Part shown: in pieces, positions 36,829-47,597 of the stretch
How positions within the stretch are numbered: position 1 is the first letter of the stretch
Layout: each line of letters opens with the position of its first letter
Assembly: GCF_000472905.1 (NCBI RefSeq)
Contig: NZ_AXAR01000003.1
Location: 104,786-168,785, forward strand
Length of the DNA stretch: 64,000 nt
Source of the DNA: Alicyclobacillus pomorum DSM 14955
GTDB lineage: Bacteria; Bacillota; Bacilli; Alicyclobacillales; Alicyclobacillaceae
Direction: 5' to 3'
Notes under the pieces: model-generated
The model's input: the letters and a program-made list of their open reading frames with translations, nothing else
Database searches by the model: none
What the model was told of the DNA's origin: nothing
Translations under genes and position numbers: made by a program

Positions 36829-37689
36829 ATGCGGGTGTCCCGACTCATTACGAATCGGCGCTTGTTTATACTGTTGGCAAGTTTCATCTTGCTGATTGTG
36901 ATTGCCGGGTTGACGTTGCGCGGTCGCGAGCGGCAAGCGACGTGGCCCGAACAGATTGTAATGGATGTACAAAACACGGTCGGTGGATGGATCTATCGCC
37001 CTGTCAGCCAGTTGACAGCGTTTCTGGGCGGGATCCACAGTTTGCACGAGATGTACGTCGAGAACTCAAAGCTGAAAGCAGAAATGCAAGATTACAGTGC
37101 TCTGAAGGCACAATTGGCAGATGCTTTGGCACAGAACGAGCGGTACAGTCAAATGCTCGGCTTTAAGCAACAACATTCGTCGATGCAGCTCGTTCCTGCA
37201 CACGTCATTGCTCGCAATCCATCGGAGTGGAGCAACGAGTTGACCATCGATGCGGGTACCAAAGACGGCGTGCATGCCGATATGGCGGTCATCGCTGCGG
37301 ATGGCAGTCTGGTCGGACGTGTTTCAGAAGCAGCTACCTTTAGTGCAAAAGTGGTTCTCATCACCGACACCCGAGTGGGTGACGGTGTTTCAGCGCGCGT
37401 TCAGAACGGCACGAGCCAACCTCCGTTCGGAATGGTCACGGGCTCCAGCACGGAAAACGGAAAACTGGAGATGTCCTTCCTGTCGCCCGTGGAACAGGTC
37501 AAAGTAGGACAAACGGTGGTCACCTCCGGTCTGAGCGACATCTTCCCACCACAGCTTGTCATTGGTACGGTGGAAAAGGTAGAACCAGGTCTGCAGGGGT
37601 TGACCCAGTCGGCAGTGATTCAGCCTGCGGCTAACCTTGAGTATTTGCAGGAAGTCTTCGTTGTTCAAAAATCGGGTGCAGGTTCATGA
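36829..37689 (+). CDS. mreC: MreC, cell shape scaffold protein
   Basis: 286 residues: a short cytosolic start, one membrane helix (LFILLASFILLIVIAGLTL), a coiled coil (about residues 70-110, SKLKAEMQDYSALKAQLADAL) and two beta-barrel domains outside. It links MreB to wall synthases. Its stop overlaps the mreD start by 4 bases. Confidence 0.95.
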   Translation: MRVSRLITNRRLFILLASFILLIVIAGLTLRGRERQATWPEQIVMDVQNTVGGWIYRPVSQLTAFLGGIHSLHEMYVENSKLKAEMQDYSALKAQLADALAQNERYSQMLGFKQQHSSMQLVPAHVIARNPSEWSNELTIDAGTKDGVHADMAVIAADGSLVGRVSEAATFSAKVVLITDTRVGDGVSARVQNGTSQPPFGMVTGSSTENGKLEMSFLSPVEQVKVGQTVVTSGLSDIFPPQLVIGTVEKVEPGLQGLTQSAVIQPAANLEYLQEVFVVQKSGAGS

Positions 37690-38204
37690 AAAATGCCATT
37701 TCGTTTTTCCTGATGTGGCTAGGGCTGATTATTCAGTCCACGTTTTTTCAGGTTCCTCCCATCAACGTCTTGCAACCCAATCTGGTTTTGGTTGTACTCG
37801 TCATGGTGGCGTTGACGCGGGGCGCGAAGGCGGCGTTGATTCTGGGCGTAGCGATTGGGTTTATCCAGGACGTAGACTATGGATCGTTTCTGGGACTCAA
37901 TGCGTTTACGTACGGTGTCATTGGATACTTTGCGGCCGCTTCATTTGCGCAATTTCTGCACAAAAACGTGGCATTGACGCTGCTGGTCACTGTGGTCTGT
38001 ACGTTCGCACAGGATTGGATTACATATGGCATGACGCGGCTGTTTGAGATCACCGCATACTCTTGGCACGCCGTGTTATCCTTTACCTTGGAACAGATGG
38101 TGATAAATGGGATTTCACTGTTGCTGCTGTATCCGCTGCTCTTGCGGTGGCTGATGGACAAAGCGCGAAATCGATATAGTCACTCTGAATCCGATCCGGT
38201 CTAA
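37686..38204 (+). CDS. mreD: MreD, cell shape membrane protein
   Basis: A hydrophobic protein of 172 residues with five to six membrane helices, including AKAALILGVAIGFIQDVDYG, which contains the conserved G(F)xxDxx region of MreD. It ends in a basic tail. Translationally coupled to mreC and closed by the terminator at 38221-38243. Confidence 0.93.
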   Translation: MKNAISFFLMWLGLIIQSTFFQVPPINVLQPNLVLVVLVMVALTRGAKAALILGVAIGFIQDVDYGSFLGLNAFTYGVIGYFAAASFAQFLHKNVALTLLVTVVCTFAQDWITYGMTRLFEITAYSWHAVLSFTLEQMVINGISLLLLYPLLLRWLMDKARNRYSHSESDPV

Positions 38205-38220
38205 CATCGCGCCAAATCCA

Positions 38221-38250
38221 AACCCTCGGCATCGAGGGTTCTTTCACTTT
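38221..38250 (+). terminator. terminator of mreBCD
   Basis: AACCCTCG (38221-38228), GCAT loop, CGAGGGTT (38233-38240), then CTTTCACTTT. It separates mreBCD from minCD. Confidence 0.78.
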
Positions 38251-38322
38251 GGGGCAGGAAATGTGCCGACGAATAGCGAATAGTGATTGCCGGGTTATTG
38301 GTGTTGAAATCAGGAGGGAACC

Positions 38323-39036
38323 TTGTTGTCCGTCAATGCGAATACATCTGGGAAGCCCGAAGGAAGGCCGCCGGTGTCGGTAAAAGGCGTCAACGACGGA
38401 CTCCTGTTTCTCTTGGATGAAGAGTGTGAGCACGAGGTGCTGACAGCCTATCTGCGGGAGTTGCTTTTCGAAAACCCGTCACAGCTCCTGTCGGGGCCCG
38501 ACGTAAAGGTTTCCGTTGACTACGGAAACCGCAATCTGACGGCTCAAGAGAATCTGGAATTGCTGCAGTTGTTCTTGCAAAAGGACAACTTTTGTATGCG
38601 AGAATGGAGCTCGAACACAGTGGCCCGGCGGGCGTTGTTTGCCAATCGTAATCGCCCGGAACGGCAGAACATCCATAAGGGGACCATTCGCGCGGGCCAG
38701 CAAGTGTATTACGATGGCGACGTCGTGGTGATTGGCGATGTCAATCCGGGAGGAGAAATCATTGCCACCGGAGATATCTATGTGTTCGGGCGGTTGCGCG
38801 GGATTGCTCACGCCGGAGCGAGGGGAGATACATCAGCCATCATCGCTGCAGCCGAGTTCGCGCCACTGCAACTGCGCATTGCAGGAACTGTGACGCGGGT
38901 ACCTAAGGTGGACGGGCGCGTAATGAATACCTTCATGGAGTTTGCGTATCTGCGCGATGACGGCATGGCCGTCGATAAAATGCACTATCTGTTTGCTATC
39001 CGTGGGGAGAAAAAAGCGAAACGAAAGCGCGGATAG
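38323..39036 (+). CDS. minC: MinC, septum-site inhibitor
   Basis: Blocks FtsZ assembly away from midcell. The 237-residue protein has a variable N-terminal FtsZ-binding domain. From about residue 120 it has the right-handed beta helix with AGQQVYYDGDVVVIGDVNPGG and GRLRGIAHAGARGD, the MinD-binding surface. The start is TTG (38323 or the next TTG at 38326), 5-8 bases after AGGAGGG. Confidence 0.95.
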   Translation: MLSVNANTSGKPEGRPPVSVKGVNDGLLFLLDEECEHEVLTAYLRELLFENPSQLLSGPDVKVSVDYGNRNLTAQENLELLQLFLQKDNFCMREWSSNTVARRALFANRNRPERQNIHKGTIRAGQQVYYDGDVVVIGDVNPGGEIIATGDIYVFGRLRGIAHAGARGDTSAIIAAAEFAPLQLRIAGTVTRVPKVDGRVMNTFMEFAYLRDDGMAVDKMHYLFAIRGEKKAKRKRG

Positions 39037-39060
39037 GCTCGTCTCAAGGGGGGAGTTTCA

Positions 39061-39858
39061 ATGGGAACCGCCATCGTGGTGACTTCCGGCAAGGGTGGTG
39101 TGGGTAAGACCACCTCGACTGCGAACGTGGGTACCGCGCTTGCGCTGCTTGGCAAAAGTGTTTGCCTTATTGACGCGGACATCGGGTTGCGGAACCTGGA
39201 CGTGGTGATGGGGCTCGAAAACCGCATTATATACGATATTGTCGACGTGGCGATGGGAGAGTGTCGGCTAGAGCAGGCACTTATCAAAGACAAGCGGTTT
39301 GAAAGTCTATCTGTTCTACCTGCCTCGCAAACCAAAGACAAGACGGCTTTGCAACCAGACCGCGTGCGGCAAATCGTCACGGAATTGAAACAGTCGTTTG
39401 ACTACGTCATCATTGATTGTCCAGCTGGCATTGAGCATGGTTTTCGCGTGGCGGTGGCTGGCGCGGATCAGGCCATTGTTGTGACGACGCCGGAAACTGC
39501 GTCCGTGAGAGACGCGGATCGGGTCATTGGTCTGCTGGAAACAGAAAACCTGCGCTCTCCAAAGCTCGTCATCAACCGCATTCGATCGAAGATGGTCAAA
39601 AGTGGCGATATGCTCGACATTGACGAAATTGTTCAGGTACTGGCCATTGATTTGCTGGGCGCGGTCCCTGACGATGAAACGGTCATCAAGCAGAACATTA
39701 AAGGCGAGCCAACGGTGATGCGGCCTGATTCAAAAGCAGCGATTGCGTACCGGAACATTGCACGTCGAATTCTCGGCGATTCCGTTCCGTTGATGGTTCT
39801 GGACGAACAACCGGGGCTGTGGGCGCGCGTGAAACGCTTGATTCTCGGAAAGGCGTAA
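39061..39858 (+). CDS. minD: MinD, septum-site ATPase
   Basis: Membrane-cycling ATPase that recruits MinC. 265 residues with deviant Walker A SGKGGVGKTTSTAN, IDADIGLRNLDVVMGLE and the DCPAGIEHGF motif. The amphipathic membrane-targeting helix closes the protein (WARVKRLILGKA). AAGGGGGGAG lies before the ATG. A long hairpin terminator follows. Confidence 0.97.
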   Translation: MGTAIVVTSGKGGVGKTTSTANVGTALALLGKSVCLIDADIGLRNLDVVMGLENRIIYDIVDVAMGECRLEQALIKDKRFESLSVLPASQTKDKTALQPDRVRQIVTELKQSFDYVIIDCPAGIEHGFRVAVAGADQAIVVTTPETASVRDADRVIGLLETENLRSPKLVINRIRSKMVKSGDMLDIDEIVQVLAIDLLGAVPDDETVIKQNIKGEPTVMRPDSKAAIAYRNIARRILGDSVPLMVLDEQPGLWARVKRLILGKA

Positions 39859-39959
39859 GTGCCTGGGCCTGACAAGGGGCAGTGAGATGGAGTCAGTCGA
39901 GCCTGACGAAGCGGAGGGCTGCCCGCGGGTCAGGCCATGTTGAAAGCGTGGTCTCGGAA

Positions 39960-40006
39960 GGGCCGAGTGCGTTCCTGTGGTAACAGGAGGGGCACTCGGC
40001 CCTTTG
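39960..40006 (+). terminator. terminator of minCD
   Basis: GGGCCGAGTGC (39960-39970) and GCACTCGGCCC (39992-40002) form an 11-bp stem enclosing an inner CCTGT/ACAGG hairpin, followed by TTTGTC. Confidence 0.8.
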
Positions 40007-40068
40007 TCATACTCGTCCGCCCTCTGCATACGTATGAACTGAACGAGTCGTGGAGGAGGGCGCTGTCA

Positions 40069-41058
40069 ATGGCGTTGCGAAGTGAAAAATGGTCATGGGC
40101 GACGGTCCACAGACGATTGCAGCAAGGGGTCTTTGGCAGGCAGCGTGAGCATGAAACAGAAGATAATCAGCAAGACGAACTCGATAGCAATCCGTGGCTG
40201 TCCCTTCAACCAAACGGCGGTCAAGAACCGTCCCATGTCGGCACGGAGTCGTCCAGCGCCGCCACACCCGGAACGGAACGGCACGCGTCGCCGCGTTGGC
40301 TGACAGATCAGTCCTCTCCATACGGTTTTGCGGATGACGATGGTACGTTGAAACAAGTGGACGGCGCCAATTGGCGCAAGATGTTTGGAGCCACCGAGTC
40401 CAAGCGGTTTGTTCCGAATCGGGACAACAAGCGTTGGCAAACCAATTCTGGGCCCGGCGCCAAATCCTCCGTCTCTCACTCCGAAGGAACCTGGTTGTTG
40501 CAGACAGTGGCGGCCATGGTACTGGTCGCTGCAGGCATCTACGCGCACAACACGAAGGGTGAGCTGTCGACCAAGATTGAGGGATGGTACGCCTCCGCGT
40601 TTTCAGCCGATTACAGCAATGTCGCCCTTCCAGCAGTACAGCAGTTCCTGGCCAACCACCACATTGCGTTACCGGTGTTTCAAGGCAATGCGGGCGCCAT
40701 TAAACTGCACGTTCCGCTGTCTGGGAAAGTGATTGAGGACTACTCAGCCACCCATCCGGAGATGTACATCCAGGGTAAATCTGACGAAACCGTGTTGGCT
40801 GCCGGTTCCGGAACCGTGATTCAGGTGGCGAAGGTGAACGGCGGCAGTATGGTGGTGATTGATCACGGCAAGATAGGCACGACCACCTACGCGGGGCTCG
40901 GGGATGTCTCGGTCAACAAGGGGCAAGCTGTCTCGTCCGGCGAGGCCATCGGCCACTTGGCCAAGGCAAATGCGCCCGTTCTTCACTTTGCGCTGCAAAA
41001 GGACGGGCATTCAGTGAATCCGCACGATTTCATTGTGTTCTCGGATGATACCGTATGA
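40069..41058 (+). CDS. spoIVFA: SpoIVFA-like protein with a degenerate M23 domain
   Basis: 329 residues from ATG 40069 (GGAGGAGGG upstream). A charged cytosolic part of about 140 residues is followed by one membrane helix (LLQTVAAMVLVAAGIYAH) and an outside LytM/M23-like domain (HVPLSGKVIEDY to HFALQKDGHSVNP). The zinc ligands are broken: the usual HxGxD reads IQGKSD and HLH reads VLH. This fits SpoIVFA, which holds and regulates the SpoIVFB protease in the forespore outer membrane, rather than an active endopeptidase. It overlaps spoIVFB by 4 bases. Confidence 0.88.
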   Translation: MALRSEKWSWATVHRRLQQGVFGRQREHETEDNQQDELDSNPWLSLQPNGGQEPSHVGTESSSAATPGTERHASPRWLTDQSSPYGFADDDGTLKQVDGANWRKMFGATESKRFVPNRDNKRWQTNSGPGAKSSVSHSEGTWLLQTVAAMVLVAAGIYAHNTKGELSTKIEGWYASAFSADYSNVALPAVQQFLANHHIALPVFQGNAGAIKLHVPLSGKVIEDYSATHPEMYIQGKSDETVLAAGSGTVIQVAKVNGGSMVVIDHGKIGTTTYAGLGDVSVNKGQAVSSGEAIGHLAKANAPVLHFALQKDGHSVNPHDFIVFSDDTV

Positions 41059-41978
41059 ACAAGGTCTCACGCCGACTTCTACATTCACCTTCCATCGTTC
41101 GCGATATACGGGTGCTGGGCCGCGTGAAGGTGCACCCGTTATTTCTCCTGTTGGTGGTGGTGTCTGTTTCGGTCGGCATGTGGCGGGAAGTTGTGGTTCT
41201 CTTCTTGCTGGTGATGTTGCATGAACTCGGTCACGCTGCGATGGCCCACCACCTCAGATACGAAGTCAAAGAGGTGTCTTTGTTGCCGTTCGGCGGTGTC
41301 GCCAAACTCGCTTACGGCACGCTTGGATTCACGCCGGTACACGAAGCGCTGATTGCCATCGCGGGCCCGCTGGTCAACTTGGTACTCGCTGTATTCGCGT
41401 GGGCATTGCACGCAGTGGGGCTGTGGTCCGTTGAATTCTACCGCAACGTGGTGGAGCTCAACCTCTGGATTGTCGTCTTCAACTTGTTGCCTGGGCTGCC
41501 GCTGGACGGTGGGAGAGTGATGCGCGCTGCGAGATCGCGCACGCTGGGTTACGAAGACGCGACGCGGGAGGCGTACAACGTGGCACTGTGGATATCGGTT
41601 GTGTTACTGTGCGCCGGTGGACTGTCGCTGTGGGGCGGTTATCCACATGCAGGCATGGTGATTCTCGGGGTGTTTCTATTTGTTTCGGCTTGGACTGGGC
41701 GGCGTGATGTGACCATGGATACAGTGCGGTTTTTGGATGCCAAGCGGCGACGCAAACGTCCGGATGCAGAAGTGGTACGCGCGCTGGCTGTGCCGATGGA
41801 CGCGACGGTCAAGGATGTGGTGCGACAGTTTGCACCGGACAGGTACCACATGGTGTACGTTCGGGACGACAAAGGTGCCATCTGCTCCGTTGTGGAAGAG
41901 GAGGACTTGATGGACGCGGTGTTTGAGGGCCAGTTTCTCACGAAAATGGAGGCGTGGGTTCATCCAGACGGGGATTGA
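41055..41978 (+). CDS. spoIVFB: SpoIVFB, intramembrane site-2 metalloprotease
   Basis: It cleaves pro-sigma-K in the mother cell late in sporulation. The 307-residue protein has several membrane helices, the zinc motif HELGH in MLHELGHAAMAHHL, and LPGLPLDGGRVMRA supplying the Asp ligand. The C-terminal cytosolic CBS domain (about residues 235-300) senses ATP in B. subtilis. Paired with spoIVFA as in other Bacillales, directly after minCD. Confidence 0.95.
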   Translation: MNKVSRRLLHSPSIVRDIRVLGRVKVHPLFLLLVVVSVSVGMWREVVVLFLLVMLHELGHAAMAHHLRYEVKEVSLLPFGGVAKLAYGTLGFTPVHEALIAIAGPLVNLVLAVFAWALHAVGLWSVEFYRNVVELNLWIVVFNLLPGLPLDGGRVMRAARSRTLGYEDATREAYNVALWISVVLLCAGGLSLWGGYPHAGMVILGVFLFVSAWTGRRDVTMDTVRFLDAKRRRKRPDAEVVRALAVPMDATVKDVVRQFAPDRYHMVYVRDDKGAICSVVEEEDLMDAVFEGQFLTKMEAWVHPDGD

Positions 41979-42040
41979 CAGTAAAGTGGCACTCGCAAAC
42001 TCTCTCGTTCAGCGATGTTAGGACTTGGTAAGCAGAGATA

Positions 42041-42069
42041 TTGTCATCCAAACCGCAACGTGGTAATAT
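42041..42069 (+). promoter_or_regulatory. promoter of rplU-prp-rpmA
   Basis: TTGTCA (42041-42046), 17 bases, TAATAT (42064-42069) with TGG extension. It is strong, as expected for ribosomal protein genes. Confidence 0.75.
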
Positions 42070-42075
42070 AGTGTG

Positions 42076-42196
42076 CGTATGTCTGCGGCTAGGTGCAACC
42101 CTTTTCCGTGGACTCACTTCAACCGCATGGTTCGAGGTTGTTCACAAACCCACACTGGGTACCTCGGCAGCGAGTCTAAGTGAAGGAGCGAAAACG
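42076..42196 (+). promoter_or_regulatory. structured leader of rplU, L21-leader candidate
   Basis: About 120 bases of untranslated RNA lie between the promoter and the rplU start. It can fold CGAGGT/ACCTCG around an inner CCCA/TGGG hairpin near 42132-42166. Bacillales rplU genes carry an L21 leader at this place, thought to give feedback control. I assign it by position and folding only. Confidence 0.5.
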
Positions 42197-42508
42197 ATGT
42201 ACGCTATTGTTGAAACAGGTGGCAAACAGTTCAAGGTATCGCAAGGAGACACCATCTACGTGGAGAAGTTGGACGCGGAAGTTGGCTCGTCCATCACGTT
42301 GGACAAGGTGTTCTTGGTCAGCACGGACAAGGGTGTCAATGTCGGAACGCCGACCGTGGACGGTGCGAAAGTGGTAGCCAAAGTGGAGGAGCACGGCAAA
42401 GGGAAGAAGATTGTCGTGTTTAAGTACAAGGCCAAGAAGAACTACCACAAGAAACAGGGTCATCGCCAACCGTACACCAAACTGAAGATTGAAGCGATTG
42501 AAGCCTAA
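42197..42508 (+). CDS. rplU: 50S ribosomal protein L21
   Basis: 103 residues starting [14 protein letters not shown], with the C-terminal signature [28 protein letters not shown] precedes ATG 42197. First gene of the conserved rplU-prp-rpmA operon. Confidence 0.98.
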   Translation: MYAIVETGGKQFKVSQGDTIYVEKLDAEVGSSITLDKVFLVSTDKGVNVGTPTVDGAKVVAKVEEHGKGKKIVVFKYKAKKNYHKKQGHRQPYTKLKIEAIEA

Positions 42509-42520
42509 GGATGTGCGCCT

Positions 42521-42856
42521 GTGATTTTCGTCAGCGTGTTTGAGAGCTCTGACAGGATTCACAAGGTGCATGCGTCAGGGCATGCAGGATACGCCGAACA
42601 CGGCATGGATATTGTCTGTTCTGCCGTCAGCGTACTGTTGTACAACGCAGTGAACAGTTGCGAAGCATTGCTCGGGGCTGAGTTGTCGGCGTCTGATGAG
42701 ACGGACCCGTTCGTTGTGGAAGTGCCGCAACAATGGGTATCTCACGATGGCGTACAGTTGTTGCTTCGCAGTATGGAGTTCGGACTACGGCAAATCGCAG
42801 AACAGTATCCGGAGTACTTGGTCGTTCAGACGCGACCTTATATTTTAGAGGAGTGA
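42521..42856 (+). CDS. prp: Prp, ribosomal-processing cysteine protease (YsxB)
   Basis: A 111-residue protease that trims the N-terminal extension of L27. The catalytic pair is in ASGHAGYAEHGMDIVCSAVSVL, with His in SGHAG and Cys in IVCSAV. GTG start with GGATGTG close upstream. It always lies between rplU and rpmA in genomes whose L27 has the extension, as here. Confidence 0.95.
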   Translation: MIFVSVFESSDRIHKVHASGHAGYAEHGMDIVCSAVSVLLYNAVNSCEALLGAELSASDETDPFVVEVPQQWVSHDGVQLLLRSMEFGLRQIAEQYPEYLVVQTRPYILEE

Positions 42857-42862
42857 TCACAG

Positions 42863-43165
42863 ATGTTGAAGCTAAACCTGCAACGGTTCGCGCATAAAAA
42901 GGGTGTTTCCAGTACCCGTAACGGACGCGACAGTGAAGCGAAACGCCTGGGGGTCAAGCGGTCAGACGGACAATACGTGAACTGTGGATCGATTATTGTT
43001 CGCCAGCGCGGTACCAAGATTCATCCGGGTAACAACGTAGGGATTGGCAAGGATGACACACTGTACGCATTGATTGATGGCCGCGTGAAGTTCGAGCGCT
43101 ACGGCCGCGACCGCAAACGCGTGAGTGTGTATGCTGTAGAAGAAACTGCCGTTGCGCAAGCCTAA
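42863..43165 (+). CDS. rpmA: 50S ribosomal protein L27 with cleavable N-terminus
   Basis: 100 residues. The start [10 protein letters not shown] then [15 protein letters not shown] shows the Firmicute extension, expected to be cut by Prp between A and H so that the mature N-terminus can reach the peptidyl transferase centre. Arg in LQRFA replaces the usual Phe or Leu. The signature [16 protein letters not shown] is present. Confidence 0.98.
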   Translation: MLKLNLQRFAHKKGVSSTRNGRDSEAKRLGVKRSDGQYVNCGSIIVRQRGTKIHPGNNVGIGKDDTLYALIDGRVKFERYGRDRKRVSVYAVEETAVAQA

Positions 43166-43184
43166 ATACGGATTCTCTGGAAGG

Positions 43185-43212
43185 GCCTGGCACATTGCCG
43201 GGCTTTTCTTTT
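43185..43212 (+). terminator. terminator of the rplU operon
   Basis: GCCTGGC (43185-43191), 5-base loop, GCCGGGC (43197-43203), then TTTTCTTTT. The T run abuts the GGGGG ribosome site of spo0B, so spo0B is read mainly by read-through. Confidence 0.85.
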
Positions 43213-43225
43213 GGGGGAAAACTTC

Positions 43226-43711
43226 GTGTACGAGTTTACACTGGATGCTAGCGAGGCGTTTCGCCGGCATCGACACGATGTGATGAATAGCTTACAGTTG
43301 GTGAAAGCCTACATACAGATGGAAAAGTCAGATAAGGCGTTGCAGGCCGTCAACGATTTGGCGGACTGGTTGAAATCCTTGTCTCTGGTGCAAATGCGAA
43401 GTACTGAACCTCAGTTATTGTGGACGGCTGCGCAGTGTCCGCGGGTCCGATTCGCGCATGTGCCGGAGGATGTCATACTCCGGCAGGGTGAGTCGGCGGA
43501 GATTTGTCGGCTGCTGGAGAAACTCGAATCGTTGGCAGCGCAATACGGGCAAGCTTTGGTGAAACTGTCGATTGCATCACCGGTTGACCGTTGCCATCTG
43601 CCGCTCCATATCACGATTTCGTTGCGAGAAGAATTACGGGATTTGTGGAACAATGTACAGAGTGAGCCGTGGAGTTACCTTTTGCTCGACGTTCAATGGT
43701 CAACGGCATGA
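43226..43711 (+). CDS. spo0B: Spo0B-like phosphotransferase of the sporulation phosphorelay
   Basis: 161 residues. The four-helix-bundle phosphohistidine motif HRHDVMNSLQLVKAYIQM is near the N-terminus, corresponding to His30 of B. subtilis Spo0B, which passes phosphate from Spo0F to Spo0A. It is shorter than Spo0B (192 aa) and the C-terminal ATPase-like part is weakly conserved. GTG 43226 is 8 bases after GGGGG. The rpmA-spo0B-obg order is as in B. subtilis. Confidence 0.85.
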   Translation: MYEFTLDASEAFRRHRHDVMNSLQLVKAYIQMEKSDKALQAVNDLADWLKSLSLVQMRSTEPQLLWTAAQCPRVRFAHVPEDVILRQGESAEICRLLEKLESLAAQYGQALVKLSIASPVDRCHLPLHITISLREELRDLWNNVQSEPWSYLLLDVQWSTA

Positions 43712-43739
43712 GGTTTTCCTGCGACAAAGGAGTCGGTAA

Positions 43740-45414
<1,675 letters not shown>

Positions 45415-45516
45415 TAAATTCGTGGAAATATAATACAAAATGATCTTGCTGCTCACGTGTAGAAAACAGGCCGCCGACCGTTTTTCGCGAAATTCCTCTC
45501 AAACGGAGGGATGGAG

Positions 45517-46515
45517 ATGGAAGAACTGTCGGCGGTCTTGTTGTTACAAAAACTGCTCGACGAGGCTGTGGAGCAACGTTGCTCCGACGTGCATATCTAC
45601 ACGGCCAAGGACCAGTTGATTGTGAAATTCCGCAAGCACGGGAGGCTGGAGACGTTTTTGCAGACCGAGCAGATTGGCGCGGAGGTGGTACGTCGCGTGA
45701 AGGCGCTTGCTCGGATGGACGTCGCAGAGTCACGCTTGCCACAGGACGGCGCATTTCGCTGGGAATCCGAGATCATGCAGTGTGATGTCCGCGTATCGAC
45801 ATTGCCCACCATTCACGGCGAAGCTGTGGTGATGCGACTCTTCCCTGAACAAAAAGGGCCGCTTGACTTCTGCAGCTTGGGGATGAATCACAAGCAATGT
45901 CAGATTGTGACCGACGTGTTGAACAGCAGTGCGGGCATGGTGATGGTGACTGGCCCAACCAACTCCGGGAAGACAACGACGCTGTACGCCATGATGCTGC
46001 ATCTCGCGCGAGCCGGCAGGAAAGTCGTCAGTATCGAGGACCCGGTGGAGCGGCCGCTGGAAGACTGTCAGCAGGTTCAGGTTCGGGAGACGATTGGCGT
46101 CACCTTTGACGTTGGCCTGAGAGCGGTGCTCCGGCACGATCCAGACGTCATCATGATTGGTGAAATTCGCGACGACAAGACGGCGCGTGCTGCGGTGCGC
46201 GCGGCACTCACCGGACACTTGGTACTGACAACGACGCATTCCAACGACGCGGTCGGAGCGCTGATCCGGCTGGTGGAATTCGGTGTGGCCCGGTCGTTCG
46301 TCGCGGACGTGGTGCGCGGGATTGTTGTCCAATCGTTCGTGGACACGGGAGCCGACAGAGGCAACCAAAACCAGGTGACAGGGGACAGAGCGCCCGAGTT
46401 TGAGGTGGTGCGGATTACACCAGAAGTCGCACAACGCCTGGGCTCCGATGCGCCATGGTGGAGTGTGAGAAAAGCGTTGTCAGAACACGCATGCAACAGC
46501 GAGGTGCGCGTGTGA
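45517..46515 (+). CDS. comGA: ComGA, competence pseudopilus assembly ATPase
   Basis: A GspE/PilB-family ATPase of 332 residues without the N1 domain, like ComGA. Walker A GPTNSGKTTTLYAMM, Asp box SIEDPVERPLEDCQQVQV, Walker B DPDVIMIGEIRD and His box GHLVLTTTH are present. ATG 45517 is 6 bases after CGGAGGG; ATG 45511 touches it. First gene of the comG operon. A TATAAT at 45429-45434 has no matching -35, so the promoter may need an activator. Confidence 0.93.
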   Translation: MEELSAVLLLQKLLDEAVEQRCSDVHIYTAKDQLIVKFRKHGRLETFLQTEQIGAEVVRRVKALARMDVAESRLPQDGAFRWESEIMQCDVRVSTLPTIHGEAVVMRLFPEQKGPLDFCSLGMNHKQCQIVTDVLNSSAGMVMVTGPTNSGKTTTLYAMMLHLARAGRKVVSIEDPVERPLEDCQQVQVRETIGVTFDVGLRAVLRHDPDVIMIGEIRDDKTARAAVRAALTGHLVLTTTHSNDAVGALIRLVEFGVARSFVADVVRGIVVQSFVDTGADRGNQNQVTGDRAPEFEVVRITPEVAQRLGSDAPWWSVRKALSEHACNSEVRV

Positions 46516-47597
46516 ACCGAGTGTCACATGACGTGAGGCGGCGGATTGGATTCAGTGGGTTGCAACAGTGGAGAATCGAGGCTGCACTCTTGGAGGTCTC
46601 TGGCTGGCTGGTCCCGCTGCTGAAAGCGGGCATACCCCTCAGCGACGCACTGGCGTACGTCGCCACGTCACCGATGGGAAGGCTGGCCAAAGCGTACGCC
46701 CAGGCGTTGCAAACCGCAGTCCAGGAAGGACAGTGGCTCGCTGAGGTCTGGTCGGAGCAATTGCCTGTGTTATACCGTGTTTTCCTCATGGAAAGTCAGT
46801 ACAGCGGCGCTTTGGATGCCTCTTTGTTGGCGTGGGAACGGGTGGTTCAGCAACGCAGGGAGTGGTGGCAAACGATGCTGAAAATTTGCGCCTATCCAAT
46901 CTTTCTTTGCCTGCTTACTGCGTGCCTGCTGACGTACCTCGTACGCTCTGCCATCCCTACGTTTCAAGCGCTCTACGTTCAACTGGGGGCGAGCCCAGGG
47001 CGAGCGGCGCAGGCTTTGGTGGCATGTGCACAATTCGCGGTCTATACCGTGTGGTTGGCGATGCTCTGCGGAGCCACGGCCGCTGTGCTCCTACCGATGG
47101 TGAGGCACTACTACCCTCATGTTTGGGAACGGGTGGTGCGGCGCGTGCGCTGGTTCAGGGTGGTTCGGGACATGCGTATTCACTTGCTCTGCTTATGGCT
47201 CGGAAGTCTGGTACAGGCAGGAGTTCCGGTGGTGGACGCCCTTCGTGCATTGTCCAGCGAACAATTTCCCCTTTGGGTTCGGCGCACGGCCAGCCAGGCA
47301 CTTGAGCGATGTCTCTCCGGCAAGGGGTTGACCGAGGCATTCGCTGAAGCGTCCCATCCGCTCTTTGAAGCGGCTCTGAGAACTGCGGAACAGACTGGCG
47401 AATTGGCGGAAGCGCTGCTCCGAGTACAAGAAATCTACCAGGTCAGGCTCAAGAACAACGTGGGAAAAATCTTTCGTTGGCTGGAACCAGCGCTGCTCAT
47501 AGCGGTTGGCACCATGGTGGCGGGGGCCATGGCGCTGTTGTTCATTCCTATGTACGACGTGATTGGTCAAATCTCGGGAGGGGGATCCTTACGGTGA
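46512..47597 (+). CDS. comGB: ComGB, pseudopilus membrane platform protein
   Basis: GspF/PilC family, 361 residues, with two copies of the cytosolic helical domain (LLKAGIPLSDALAYV early and LVQAGVPVVDALRALS later) and three membrane helices; the last (ALLIAVGTMVAGAMALLFIPMYDVI) is the typical GspF end. GTG 46512 overlaps the comGA stop by 4 bases and has GAGGTG upstream. Confidence 0.93.
   Translation: MNRVSHDVRRRIGFSGLQQWRIEAALLEVSGWLVPLLKAGIPLSDALAYVATSPMGRLAKAYAQALQTAVQEGQWLAEVWSEQLPVLYRVFLMESQYSGALDASLLAWERVVQQRREWWQTMLKICAYPIFLCLLTACLLTYLVRSAIPTFQALYVQLGASPGRAAQALVACAQFAVYTVWLAMLCGATAAVLLPMVRHYYPHVWERVVRRVRWFRVVRDMRIHLLCLWLGSLVQAGVPVVDALRALSSEQFPLWVRRTASQALERCLSGKGLTEAFAEASHPLFEAALRTAEQTGELAEALLRVQEIYQVRLKNNVGKIFRWLEPALLIAVGTMVAGAMALLFIPMYDVIGQISGGGSLR

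Noticed and set aside
45429..45434. TATAAT upstream of comGA as a sigma-A promoter
   Set aside because: No -35 at 16-18 bases. A ComK-type AAAA-N5-TTTT pair was also not found, so no promoter is called.
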